The notes under the pieces: generated by a model
Told to the model about the DNA's origin: nothing
Database searches by the model: none
Seen by the model: the letters and a program-made list of their open reading frames with translations, nothing else
Program-made: the position numbers and the translations under genes
NCBI RefSeq assembly: GCF_017868775.1
Contig: NZ_CP053381.1
Span: 1,488,001 to 1,552,000 of the forward strand
Direction: 5' to 3'
DNA length: 64,000 bases
Source: Billgrantia sulfidoxydans
GTDB lineage: Bacteria; Pseudomonadota; Gammaproteobacteria; Pseudomonadales; Halomonadaceae
Shown: in pieces, positions 1 to 8,850 of the stretch
Layout of the letters: each line of letters begins with the position of its first letter
Numbering within the stretch: position 1 is the first letter of the stretch

Positions 1-483
1 GCTAGCGATGCGCTTGACGCCTACCAGAACCGACGCCTGGATGCTTTTGTCAAGGCCGGCTTGCATCCCGATGGCTATATTCAGCAGGCGCATTCATCAC
101 GTCCAGTTCGGCTGCTTTCCATGACACGGGAACAGGCAGAGCAAGTCGCTGGCGAACGCGCCTACTTCAGTGTCGGCGAGATCGATTCCCAGGACCATTA
201 CGGAGAACAGCAAAGCCCTCTAGTGACCATACAGACCGGCATCGGCATCAACACGACCAGCGAGTTGGATGAGGAGATCGCCTACGAAATCGTGGCGCGT
301 GCCTTCTCCGAAGCTGGCATCAAGGCAGCGGCCGATGGTTATGCCCCTGCGGCTGATATCGATCCGCTACAACTCACGCTCAATGCCAGCGTGGCACCGT
401 TGCATGCAGGCGTGGTGCGCTACTTGAAGGAACAGGGCCACGACGTTCCGGACCGTCTGCTTCCGCCTGAATATACCGAGTAA
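1..483 (+). CDS. TAXI-family TRAP transporter solute-binding protein (3' part)
   Basis: The reading frame is open from the first base, so the start lies outside the window and 160 C-terminal residues are visible. TAXI proteins are periplasmic receptors that deliver ligand to a fused TRAP permease. The C-terminal layout fits: a segment ending in TIQTGIGINTTSEL, then helices and the late LHAGVVRYLKEQG stretch that resembles the LHPGA.RYY..G ending of the family. The next gene, 101 bases downstream on the same strand, is a fused TAXI-type permease, which supports the call. The substrate cannot be read from this fragment. I am fairly sure of the family but cannot judge the signal peptide or N-terminal lobe. 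Confidence 0.8.
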   Translation, partial: ASDALDAYQNRRLDAFVKAGLHPDGYIQQAHSSRPVRLLSMTREQAEQVAGERAYFSVGEIDSQDHYGEQQSPLVTIQTGIGINTTSELDEEIAYEIVARAFSEAGIKAAADGYAPAADIDPLQLTLNASVAPLHAGVVRYLKEQGHDVPDRLLPPEYTE

Positions 484-516
484 GTGGTGCTTGGCGGAAC
501 CTCAACAACGCGTATA

Positions 517-549
517 AGGCGGAGAAGGAGCTACGGCTCTGCTCCGCCT
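517..549 (+). other. Intercistronic stem-loop with UACG tetraloop
   Basis: The arms AGGCGGAG (517-524) and CTCCGCCT (542-549) pair. Inside them GAGC/GCTC closes a C(UACG)G loop, a UNCG-type tetraloop. No T tract follows, so it is probably an mRNA-stabilising or processing hairpin between the binding protein and permease genes rather than a full terminator. It could set a higher level of receptor than permease. Confidence 0.55.
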
Positions 550-584
550 GCCTAATGTGAGTTCAAGACGTCGGGGCTTCCTCT

Positions 585-2606
585 ATGAGTTCAGATGAAC
601 GCGTCACGCATTTACGCCGCTTCGGCGGTGTCGCAGGCTGGCTGGTTGGAAGCCTGGCATTGGCCTGGATTCTGTTTCACGTCGTGACGGCCGGTGTGGG
701 CACGCTTCCCAATTATCAACAGCGTGCTGTCCATCTCGGCGGGGCACTGTTCTTTGTATTTCTGCTCTACCAGGGGCGCCCCCGTTTCCCGCGCCTGCAG
801 CTGTTCCTCATCGACCTGCCTTGTGCCTGTGCCTGTGTGGTGTTGTTGGGTTACGTGTTCGTCAATTATGACGCTATCGTCATGAGCAACTGGTACGTGA
901 ACGAGGCGATAGAAAAGGTCTTTGGTGTTTCGCTGTTCCTGCTGCTGCTCGAGGCGGTGCGGCGTACCCTGGGTTGGATGTTTGTCGGGCTGATCGCGGT
1001 GTTTTGCTGTTATGCCTACTTTGGGCCCTATCTTCCGGACCCGTTCGGGCACAGAGGTCTCTCGCTCGAGCGGATGATTTACGTCTTCTACCTGGGCAAC
1101 AACGGGGTGCTGGGCACGCTCATGGGAATTTCTGCCACGGTGGTGGCACTGTTCCTGATTCTGGGGGCGCTGCTCAACGTCAGCGGGGCAGGCGACACCT
1201 TCATTCGCATTGCCATGCGCCTGGGCGGGCGTTTACGTGGCGGGGCGGGCATGGTGGCGGTTATCGGTAGTGCCTTCATGGGCATGATCAACGGCAGTAC
1301 GGTGGCGAACGTGACCAGTACCGGCGTACTGACCATCCCCCTGATGCAACGGCTGGGTTTCAATCGCAACCTGGCTGGCTCCATCGAGGCTGTCGCTTCC
1401 ACTGGCGGACAGATCATGCCACCCATCATGGGCCCCGGCGCCTTCTTGATGGCGGAGTTGCTGGGAATCCCCTATCTGGAGGTGGTGAAGGCCGCCCTGG
1501 TACCCTCGGTGCTGTTCTTTATTGCATTGCTATTGGGGGTCTATCTGATGGCCCGTCGCTATGGGCTGGAGGCGTTGCCGCCGCAATTGATCCCATCCCG
1601 CAGGGAGACCTTCGAGCCATGGGCCATGGCCAACCTGGTAATACCGATCGGGATATTGCTGTTTTTCATTCTGCAACATTACACCATCCAGACGGCGGTG
1701 TTCTGGTCGCTGATGTCGATTCTCTTGTTGATGGCCGTCAGCTCGCTGCTGCCGCAACGTAAGAGTATTACCGAAGCCAGCGATCGCTCGAGTGATCTGG
1801 TGGGGCTCGAGGCGCCAACACCACGGCCAAAGAAAGCATCGGTACGAGGACGCATGGCCGAGTTACTACGTGCCACCTATGATGGGCTCTACAGCGCCTC
1901 GCTCAGCGTGGTGTACATCGCAATGATCATCGCTGCCGCCCAGGTGATGGTCTCGGTGATCAACCTGACGGGGCTCGGGGTCACGCTGTCGCAGGTGATC
2001 CTCTCCATCGGTGGCGACTACCTGATCGTCTCGCTGTTGCTGACCATGGCGTTGGCCATCGTACTCGGTATGGGAATGCCGACCCCAGCGGCTTATGCCG
2101 TAGGAGCCGCGGTTCTGGCTCCGCCCCTGTTGAATCTTGGTTTCGACCGCCTGCCGTCTCACCTTTTCCTGTACTTCTTCGCCAGTGTTTCGGCAATCAC
2201 TCCGCCAGTAGCGGCAGGGATATTCGCCGCTATCGCAATCAGTGGTGGAAGCTTCCTCGGCACCGCCCGCTATGCGCTGACCCTGGCCTGCAGTCTCTTC
2301 CTGCTGCCATTCCTGTTCATTCTCAACCCTGAACTGACCCTGGCCGGTGATCCATTGACCATTGTGCTTGCCGTGCTCAGTGCGATGCTGGGAATTGGAT
2401 TCCTGTCGGTGGCCGCCATCGGTCAACTGGGGGAGAGCATGAGACTGCTACCGCGCCTCATGGTAGGCGCGGGGGCCATCGTCATGGTCACCCCCGGCCT
2501 GTGGTTTGACATGGTAGGCATGGTGGGCGTGCTGGTGGGCCTGTTGCTGCATCGCTGGTGGTCCAGCTCCGGCCAAATCGTCAAAGGACGCGATGAGCAT
2601 GCTTGA
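585..2606 (+). CDS. TRAP transporter permease, fused DctQM type (TAXI system)
   Basis: A 673-residue inner-membrane protein with about 16 hydrophobic segments. The first ~170 residues form the small DctQ-like part. The rest is the DctM-like ion-coupled transport domain, with the conserved block GSAFMGMINGSTVANV near residue 225 and GMGMPTPAAYAVGAA in the second half. Fusion of both membrane subunits in one chain is the rule for TAXI-type TRAP systems, and the upstream gene is the matching receptor. A hydrophilic loop around residues 395-430 (rich in S, D, K and R) separates the two inverted halves. The start ATG at 585 gives a short polar N-terminus before the first helix. The gene ends at a bidirectional hairpin. 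Substrate unknown; dicarboxylates and amino acids are typical of the family. Confidence 0.9.
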   Translation: MSSDERVTHLRRFGGVAGWLVGSLALAWILFHVVTAGVGTLPNYQQRAVHLGGALFFVFLLYQGRPRFPRLQLFLIDLPCACACVVLLGYVFVNYDAIVMSNWYVNEAIEKVFGVSLFLLLLEAVRRTLGWMFVGLIAVFCCYAYFGPYLPDPFGHRGLSLERMIYVFYLGNNGVLGTLMGISATVVALFLILGALLNVSGAGDTFIRIAMRLGGRLRGGAGMVAVIGSAFMGMINGSTVANVTSTGVLTIPLMQRLGFNRNLAGSIEAVASTGGQIMPPIMGPGAFLMAELLGIPYLEVVKAALVPSVLFFIALLLGVYLMARRYGLEALPPQLIPSRRETFEPWAMANLVIPIGILLFFILQHYTIQTAVFWSLMSILLLMAVSSLLPQRKSITEASDRSSDLVGLEAPTPRPKKASVRGRMAELLRATYDGLYSASLSVVYIAMIIAAAQVMVSVINLTGLGVTLSQVILSIGGDYLIVSLLLTMALAIVLGMGMPTPAAYAVGAAVLAPPLLNLGFDRLPSHLFLYFFASVSAITPPVAAGIFAAIAISGGSFLGTARYALTLACSLFLLPFLFILNPELTLAGDPLTIVLAVLSAMLGIGFLSVAAIGQLGESMRLLPRLMVGAGAIVMVTPGLWFDMVGMVGVLVGLLLHRWWSSSGQIVKGRDEHA

Positions 2607-2626
2607 TGAAACGAGGTCGATACTGG

Positions 2627-2667
2627 AAAAACACATCCCTCAGAGGAATTCTCTGTGGGACGTGTTT
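2627..2667. terminator. Bidirectional hairpin between convergent transcription units
   Basis: Arms 2629-2645 and 2651-2667 pair at 15 of 17 positions around a GAATT loop. Read on the minus strand, the hairpin is followed by TTTTTCC, a good intrinsic terminator for the long minus-strand operon ending at 2749. On the plus strand it has only TTT and may work less well for the TAXI permease gene. Confidence 0.7.
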
Positions 2668-2748
2668 CGGGAAGCGCTTGCCCAGCGCGGCCGGTTGCCA
2701 GTGAGCGGGCGGGGTTGATGCCAAGTGCAGTGGCCGTGTTCGCTCTTC

Positions 2749-3177
2749 TCAGGTGTCGTTTCGCGAGAAGTGCTGGCGCATGGTCTCTGGCCAGGGCAGG
2801 GGCCGACCGGTCGTCAGGTCGATCAGCACTACGGTTACCTGGCATGTCAGGCGGTTCTGTTCCTTGCTCGTGGCGGTGATCTCGAGCTTGAGGCTGGTTC
2901 GTCCCGCATGTAACGGGACAAGGTGGAAAGCCAGGTTTTCACCCAGCCGGCTCGGTGCATGGAACTGAGTCTCGATAGCGACCGTAGGAACGCTCCTTCC
3001 CGACGCCACAAGCTGGTTGAATCCGCTTTGCACCACCTCTTCGAACCAGTCTTCGACGGTGGCATTGATCATCTCGAAGTAGCGCGGGTAAAAGACGATG
3101 CCGGCCGGGTCGCAGTGTTCGAAGCGTACCTTGCGTTGGGTGGTGTAGGTCATGTTCTTGTTCTCACTCTCGCTCAT
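2749..3177 (-). CDS. Acyl-CoA thioesterase, 4-hydroxybenzoyl-CoA thioesterase family
   Basis: A 142-residue single hot-dog protein. The motif HCDPAGIVFYPRYF (Asp23) is the catalytic-Asp signature of the 4HBT group, which hydrolyses aryl- or acyl-CoA thioesters in the cytoplasm. I place the start at 3177 because GAGGG lies eight bases upstream. An ATG at 3213 behind AGGA would add 12 residues and is also possible. It is the last gene of the operon, just after iorB. Since IorAB make aryl-acetyl-CoA, the natural inference is release of free aryl acetate with recovery of CoA. The specific substrate is not shown by the sequence. Confidence 0.8.
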   Translation of the reverse strand: MSESENKNMTYTTQRKVRFEHCDPAGIVFYPRYFEMINATVEDWFEEVVQSGFNQLVASGRSVPTVAIETQFHAPSRLGENLAFHLVPLHAGRTSLKLEITATSKEQNRLTCQVTVVLIDLTTGRPLPWPETMRQHFSRNDT

Positions 3178-3220
3178 GTTCAGCCCTCGAGATGTCGTCC
3201 CGGTTGTCACCATTTAATTC

Positions 3221-4801
3221 CTAGAGCTGTTTCACGGCGATGCGTGAAGTGTCGACTTCCTGGTGCATTTCCGGCTTCCATTCACCCACGCTGCGCTGCA
3301 GGGTTTCTCCCTTCTCGTCGGCCAGAGCCGCATCGCGAAGCTGGCGCAGGCGAGCGGCGGCATCCGGTTCACTGCCGAAGCGTTCGAAGGCCAGCATTAC
3401 GGTGTTGAAGCTGGCCAGGCCCCGCTGATGGGTGTCGCCATAGCCTTTCACCAACCCCTGGGCCTTGATGACCTCTAAGGCCACATCCGGGGAGATGGCG
3501 AGCGCGCGATCGACCGCGGCCAGCCAGGCCGCGATGCGCTGCCACTCATCACGATAGCGTAGGGTACGCCTGCGCCAGCGCCTCAGGCTCGCCACGCTCA
3601 GCAGCAGTAGAAATCCTCTCAGCCGCTGGGGGCTGATGCGTCGCCCGTGTTGGGTCGCCTTGGCCAGTGGCCGGCGCACCCAGTTGGTACGCATCACCCA
3701 GCTCCCGAAGGCGGCCGGCAGGGTGTCGCAGATCTCTTCGACGCGCGGATGCATGAATTCGGCGGTGTAGACGAGCTGCTCCGGCTCGGCCTTGACCTCA
3801 TTGCGCACCCGGTCTTGACGGCTGCGGCGGATCTTCAGGTCGGCGACTCGAATGGTGTCCTCGTAGCTCATCCACAGCGCCAGGTGGCGGGCCAGCTCGC
3901 GTAGAAGGGGTACACGCTGCTCTTCTGCTGCTGGCATGTGCTTTCTGCGCTCCTGAAGCAGACGCAGGTACTCTCTGGCGTATTCGAGATCCTGATAGTC
4001 GATCAGGCGCAGCGCGCCCTCGCGCACCACTTGACGCACCGATTCGGGAAAGCGACTGCCGATCTCGGCCAGCATGGCGTCGAGTTCCGAGTCGCCGGCA
4101 TTGGATGAGGCTTTCGCTTCTCTGGGGGTGGTGTCGCTCGGCGCGGCATGGGGTTCTGCCCCCTGTGCCTGCTGGTAGCTTTCGTCGAAGGTGCGAAGGC
4201 TCGCCTCGACCCCGATGCCGCCGTCGCGTATCGCCTGCTCGAACGCTTCGCGAGGAAAGGGCAACGTCTGGCTGCCGGCCAGTGCACCGAACAACACGGC
4301 ACTGATCACACTGCCCTGACGGCGTGCCGTGGCTTCCATGTCGAACTCGATGAAGCGCAGGGCATGCCGGCGAAGCTGCTCGCGTATCGGTTCGGAATCG
4401 AGAATGCCGTTGCCCATGGCGCTCTTCTCGGTGATGCCATAGACGCGGTGGCTCGAGGCAATCACCGTGCTGCGGTCCGGTGTCACGAGCCCGCGCTCCA
4501 GGGCCCGGCCGGCCTCCATGAACTCGGCGGCCAGGACGATATCGACATCGCCCGGCGAGGGCATGAGCGCCAGTACCGGTGCCTGTCCCGCGCGCTCGGC
4601 CTCGGCTTCGGGAAAGAGTTCCAGGTAGTAGATAGTGGCCCCCGTGCGCTGGGCGACGCCGGGCACCGAGGTAGCCTGGGCCAGATAGCCATTGCTCTCG
4701 GCCAGGTGGACGATCCAGTCGGAGAGCACACCACCTCCCTGGCCGCCCATGGCCATGATGGCCAATGTGATCGGTCGTGTGGCTGCGGTCATTTCAGGCA
4801 T
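3221..4801 (-). CDS. iorB: Indolepyruvate oxidoreductase subunit beta, long form
   Basis: A 526-residue cytoplasmic subunit of the 2-oxoacid oxidoreductase family. The N-terminal ~210 residues form the gamma-type domain that opens with the glycine loop MGGQGGGVLSDW (residues 18-29). The next ~300 residues are a mostly helical, charged extension found in the long bacterial IorB forms; archaeal IorB has about 200 residues only. The gene overlaps iorA by eight bases, so the two are translationally coupled. With IorA it should oxidatively decarboxylate aryl-pyruvates (indolepyruvate, phenylpyruvate) to the aryl-acetyl-CoA. The electron acceptor in an aerobe is uncertain; a ferredoxin or a direct oxygen route is possible. 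Confidence 0.85.
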   Translation of the reverse strand: MPEMTAATRPITLAIMAMGGQGGGVLSDWIVHLAESNGYLAQATSVPGVAQRTGATIYYLELFPEAEAERAGQAPVLALMPSPGDVDIVLAAEFMEAGRALERGLVTPDRSTVIASSHRVYGITEKSAMGNGILDSEPIREQLRRHALRFIEFDMEATARRQGSVISAVLFGALAGSQTLPFPREAFEQAIRDGGIGVEASLRTFDESYQQAQGAEPHAAPSDTTPREAKASSNAGDSELDAMLAEIGSRFPESVRQVVREGALRLIDYQDLEYAREYLRLLQERRKHMPAAEEQRVPLLRELARHLALWMSYEDTIRVADLKIRRSRQDRVRNEVKAEPEQLVYTAEFMHPRVEEICDTLPAAFGSWVMRTNWVRRPLAKATQHGRRISPQRLRGFLLLLSVASLRRWRRRTLRYRDEWQRIAAWLAAVDRALAISPDVALEVIKAQGLVKGYGDTHQRGLASFNTVMLAFERFGSEPDAAARLRQLRDAALADEKGETLQRSVGEWKPEMHQEVDTSRIAVKQL

Positions 4802-6950
4802 GGGTCTCTCCGAATGATTGAGCGGCTGGAGGCAGAGGAGATAGGCGTTTCTCGTGCCATGCCTGCAGGCGTTGGATGATGCCCTGGCGCCAGCGATGCT
4901 TCAGGCGATCCCAGCGGTTGGGGTGGCTGATGACATCGGCGCGATAAAAGGAGGGGCAGAGCACGGCGGCATGTGCCGCCTCGCCACACAGGCCACAGCC
5001 CACGCAGGTATTGTCGACCTGGGCGATGGGATGCTCACGCAACGGATCGGGATTGGGCTGTATCGAGAGGGAAGGGCAGCCGGATATGCGGATGCAGGCG
5101 TGGTCTCCGGTGCAGGTATCGCTGTCGACGCCAAAGCGCTGGCGAACGGTGCGTTTGCCCTCCTTGAGGGCCTGGCGCACCTTGGGCTTTTCGCGCCGCT
5201 GCAGGTTCAGCATGCACTCCGACTGGGCGATGATCACCTTGGGCCCCTTGGCCTTGGTGGTCAGCGCCTCCGTGAGCGTTTCCTTCATGCGCTGCACGTC
5301 GTAGGTGCGGTCGATGACCCGCACCCACTTGGCGCCCACCCCCTTTACCGCTTGCTCGATGGGGATATTGGTATGGCGGATGGGGTTTTCGGCGCGTGAG
5401 GAGGGCAGGTCCTGCCCGCCGGTGGCCGCCGAGTAGAAGTTGTCCACGATCAGCAGCACATCGTCGTCGCCGTTGTAGACGGCATTGGCCACGCCATTGG
5501 TCAGGCCGTTGTGCCAGAAGCCGCCGTCGCCCATCACGCTGATGGCGCGCCCGCCCTTGGAACCGTGAAAGGCCGACGCCGCGGAGGCGCCCAGGCCGTA
5601 GCCCATGGTGGTATTGCCGATGTTGAAGGGGGGCAGGATCGAGAACAGGTGACAGCCGATATCGCAGCTGACGTGACGCGGCCCCAGCTCGCGTTCGACG
5701 AGCTTCATGGCGGTGAAGATGGGCCGTTCGGGACAGCCGGTGCAGAACCCGGGCGGACGGGGCGGCAGGGTGGGGGCCGCTTGGTCTGGGGCGGGAGCCG
5801 CCTCGGTGTATGGCAGCAGCTCAGGTGCGGCGGCGGTGAGGAAGCCGCGCAGGCCCTCCAGCATGACCTTGCCGGTGTATTCACCGGCCTTGGGCAAGAC
5901 ATCCTTGCCATGCAGCCGCGTGTCGATATCGGCACGACGCAGGATACTGGCCAGTGCCTGCTCCAGGTAGTCGGGCTGCCCCTCCTCGATCATCAGTACG
6001 GCACGCTTGTCGGCGCAGAAGGCAGCTAGTTCACTGTCCACCAGCGGGTAGGTGACGTTGAGCACATGCAGGGGAATGCGGCTATTGCCGAAGGTGTCGG
6101 CCAGGCCCAAGCGCTCGAGCCCGCGAATAACGCTGTTGTAGAGCCCGCCCTGGAGAATCAGCCCGACCTCGGCATGCTCGCCGGGAAAGGTCTCGTTGAG
6201 GCCGTGCTCCTGTATGAACTTGATGGCGGCCGGCCAGCGTGCGTTAACCTTCTCGTGCTCGTGTTGAAAGCTGGCCGGGGGCAGCACGATGCGGCTGGTG
6301 TCGCGAACCGGATTGGCCAGGGCCTCGTCAATGGTAAAGCCGGGTGATCGGTTGTCCTGAGTCTGGAAGCGTCCGTGCACATGGCAGGCACGGATACGCA
6401 GTTCCAGCATCACCGGGGTATTGCTGGCTTCCGATAGCTCGAAGCCCATCTCAACCGCCTTGACGATGGAGGGCAGGTTGGGGCGCGGATCGAGCAGCCA
6501 GATCTGACTCTTCATGGCGAAGGCATGGGTACGCTCCTGCATGATGCTCGAACCGTCGCCATAATCTTCCCCGACAATGATCAACGCGCCACCGGTCACG
6601 CCTCCCGAGGCCAGGTTGGCCAGTGCATCTGACGCGACGTTGGTACCCACCGTGGATTTCCAGGCCACGGCACCGCGCAGGGGATAGTTGACCGAGGCGG
6701 CCAGCATGGCGGCGGCGGCGGCCTCGCTGGCGTTGTTCTCGAAATGCACCCCCAGCTCTTCGAGAATCGGCTGGGCGTCATGAAGCACATCCATCAGATG
6801 AGAGATCGGTGCACCTTGGTAGCCGCCAACATAAGCGACTCCCGACTGCAGCAGCGCCTTGGTGACGGCAAGAATGCCCTCGCCGTGGAAGGTTTCGCCT
6901 TCGCCGAGGCGCAGCTTCTTGGTTTCCTCGACAAATGTTCTTTCAGCCAT
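4794..6950 (-). CDS. iorA: Indolepyruvate oxidoreductase subunit alpha (TPP and Fe-S subunit)
   Basis: A 718-residue subunit with the usual order: pyrimidine-binding and transketolase-like domains, a TPP-binding core (CTGCPERPIF, DIGCHLFS near residue 430, and GDGGFWHNG near 470 with the distal VDN), then a C-terminal ferredoxin-like part. That part carries Cys clusters at about 606-620 (CTGDHACIRISGC) and 640-660 (CVGCGLC...CPSF), enough for two [4Fe-4S] centres. The last cysteine-rich stretch is somewhat irregular (a second CxxC split by AAHAAVLC). The start at 6950 has GAGGA eight bases upstream. It is flanked by a TRAP transporter and iorB on the same strand, which points to oxidation of an imported or transaminated aryl-pyruvate. 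Confidence 0.9.
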   Translation of the reverse strand: MAERTFVEETKKLRLGEGETFHGEGILAVTKALLQSGVAYVGGYQGAPISHLMDVLHDAQPILEELGVHFENNASEAAAAAMLAASVNYPLRGAVAWKSTVGTNVASDALANLASGGVTGGALIIVGEDYGDGSSIMQERTHAFAMKSQIWLLDPRPNLPSIVKAVEMGFELSEASNTPVMLELRIRACHVHGRFQTQDNRSPGFTIDEALANPVRDTSRIVLPPASFQHEHEKVNARWPAAIKFIQEHGLNETFPGEHAEVGLILQGGLYNSVIRGLERLGLADTFGNSRIPLHVLNVTYPLVDSELAAFCADKRAVLMIEEGQPDYLEQALASILRRADIDTRLHGKDVLPKAGEYTGKVMLEGLRGFLTAAAPELLPYTEAAPAPDQAAPTLPPRPPGFCTGCPERPIFTAMKLVERELGPRHVSCDIGCHLFSILPPFNIGNTTMGYGLGASAASAFHGSKGGRAISVMGDGGFWHNGLTNGVANAVYNGDDDVLLIVDNFYSAATGGQDLPSSRAENPIRHTNIPIEQAVKGVGAKWVRVIDRTYDVQRMKETLTEALTTKAKGPKVIIAQSECMLNLQRREKPKVRQALKEGKRTVRQRFGVDSDTCTGDHACIRISGCPSLSIQPNPDPLREHPIAQVDNTCVGCGLCGEAAHAAVLCPSFYRADVISHPNRWDRLKHRWRQGIIQRLQAWHEKRLSPLPPAAQSFGETHA

Positions 6951-7007
6951 TGCGGAGTCCTCGTCGCTTGGGGCGCTTGGCCCTCGGCGTGAGTGTTGTC
7001 ACAGGGT

Positions 7008-8324
7008 TCACTTCATCAGGCTTGGCAAGCCGGTAGCCAGCCAAGGCAGCGCAACCACCAGCGCCAGAACCAGCATCTGCAGAAGCAGAAAGGGAAGGGC
7101 GGCCTGGTAGACCTGGGTCAGGCGGATACCGGGTGGAGCGACGCCCTGCATCACAATCAGCAGCAGCCCGAAGGGAGGGGTCAGGAAACTGATCTCCATG
7201 GCGACGAGGAACAGTACGCCGATCCAGATCGGGTCGATGCCCAGGCTCGCGACGAGCGGCATGAAGAAGGGCAGGGTAATCATGATCATGCTGATCTGGT
7301 CGGCAAAACAGCCCAGTACCAGCAGCACCAGCAGCATGCCCAGCACGACCATCAGCGGGGTCAGTTCCCAGCCGGTCACCACTTTCAGCAGTCCATTGGT
7401 GGCGCCGGAAAAGGAGAGCAACTGGGAAAACGTGGTGGAGGCCACCAGCACGAACAGGATCATGACCGAAACCTTGGCCGTCTCCATCAGCGATTTGCTC
7501 AGCGCCTCCTTGGTCAGACAGCGATAACACAGTGCCGCTAAGGTGGCCGCGACAGCGCCGAAGGCGGCGGATTCCGTCGGCTCGGCCCAACCGGCCAGCA
7601 GGCTGCCCACCACGGCCACGAAGATACCACTCAGAGGAAGGACATAGACGCAGAAGGGCTGCCAGCGCTGCCAAGCGGTGAGGCTGTGATCGCCGTCATC
7701 CGCCGGTGCCAGATCGGGATTCCTCGTGCAGCGGATCATCACATACATGAGCACGGCAGCTCCCATGAGGATGCCGGGGATGATGCCGCCAATCAGCAGT
7801 TGCCCGATGGAAATACCGGCCAGACTGCCGAGGGTCACCGCCAGTGCCGACGGCGGTATCAGCATGGCGATACCGCCCACTGCCATGATCGGTCCCATGG
7901 CAATGGAAGGGTGGTAGCCCCGCTTGAGCATATCCGGCAGCAGCGAGCTTCCCATCATGGCGGTGTTGGCGATGCTCGACCCGGAGAGGGTGGCGAAAGC
8001 GGTGCCGCCAAGTACCGAGACGATGCTCAGGCGACCGGGAACGCGCTTGATCAGCCGCTCGATGGCGGTAATCGCCTTGTAGGCGAGGCCTGTATGGAAC
8101 AGAACCTCGCCCATGAGTACGAAGAGAGGGATGGGTATCAGCGAGAAGCTGGTGATGGCTTCAGCGCTATTGCGTGCCATCTGCATGATACCCATCTCGC
8201 CGCCCATGAAGACATAGGCACCGACGAGATTGATCGCGATAAAGGCGAACACCACCGGCAGTCCTAGGGCCATGAGGAGGATAAGCCCACCTACCAGCAG
8301 CAGTAGTGCTGATTGCCACTCCAT
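7008..8324 (-). CDS. TRAP transporter large permease (DctM type)
   Basis: A 438-residue, roughly 12-helix membrane protein, the sodium-coupled transport subunit of a TRAP system. Typical family blocks are visible: VLGGTAFATLSGSSIANTA in the first half, AMGPIMAVGGIAMLIPPSA after it, and the late segment MEISFLTPPFGLLL. The start at 8324 follows GGGAGA. It sits one base after the small permease gene and is followed by iorA after 57 bases, so transport and oxidation genes appear co-transcribed. The ligand is inferred only from this context (aryl-2-oxoacid or related acid). Confidence 0.9.
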   Translation of the reverse strand: MEWQSALLLLVGGLILLMALGLPVVFAFIAINLVGAYVFMGGEMGIMQMARNSAEAITSFSLIPIPLFVLMGEVLFHTGLAYKAITAIERLIKRVPGRLSIVSVLGGTAFATLSGSSIANTAMMGSSLLPDMLKRGYHPSIAMGPIMAVGGIAMLIPPSALAVTLGSLAGISIGQLLIGGIIPGILMGAAVLMYVMIRCTRNPDLAPADDGDHSLTAWQRWQPFCVYVLPLSGIFVAVVGSLLAGWAEPTESAAFGAVAATLAALCYRCLTKEALSKSLMETAKVSVMILFVLVASTTFSQLLSFSGATNGLLKVVTGWELTPLMVVLGMLLVLLVLGCFADQISMIMITLPFFMPLVASLGIDPIWIGVLFLVAMEISFLTPPFGLLLIVMQGVAPPGIRLTQVYQAALPFLLLQMLVLALVVALPWLATGLPSLMK

Positions 8325-8325
8325 G

Positions 8326-8850
8326 TCAGCTCTCCCGTGGCGTAATAAGGCACCAAAGGCGGCGCAGGAACTCGAGGGTCAGCAGGGCGAAGCAGGAGGT
8401 TGGCAGGATGAACGTCCACCACTCGGGAAAAACGAAGGATTTGTAGACCATCGAGCCTCGGCTCAGGTAATCGCTACCGGTAATCAGCAGGTAATGGCCA
8501 AAGCCCAGGCAGACCAGGGCGCCGAGCAGGTTGATGCCCATTTCCAGATATCTCCGGTATGCCTTTGGCAGCGCCTGCTGTAGAAGATCGACCCGCACGT
8601 GGGCCCCGTGATAAAGCACCCAGGGGGCTGCCAGAAAGGTGGCGGCAGCAATGGCATATTCGCTGCCTTCCACCGTGCCGTAGATCGAGCCGAACCCCAG
8701 GTTTCGGCTCAAGACATTGAGCACAATGACAATCGATACAATGCCGATAATGATACCTGCGGCGAGGCCGCAGGTTTGCATGACGTAATGATACGCCTTC
8801 GACAACGGTGAACGTGCGACTGGCTTATCGACAAGAGTGGTGTCATTCAC
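8326..8850 (-). CDS. TRAP transporter small permease (DctQ type)
   Basis: A 174-residue protein with four hydrophobic segments: after a short cytoplasmic N-terminus (about 30-55), then about 65-85, 105-125 and 140-165. This is the DctQ pattern. These subunits pair with the large permease and may act in docking the receptor. The start overlaps the end of the binding-protein gene (8843-8850), and the stop lies one base before the large permease start. The gene order P-Q-M is the standard one. Confidence 0.88.
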   Translation of the reverse strand: MNDTTLVDKPVARSPLSKAYHYVMQTCGLAAGIIIGIVSIVIVLNVLSRNLGFGSIYGTVEGSEYAIAAATFLAAPWVLYHGAHVRVDLLQQALPKAYRRYLEMGINLLGALVCLGFGHYLLITGSDYLSRGSMVYKSFVFPEWWTFILPTSCFALLTLEFLRRLWCLITPRES

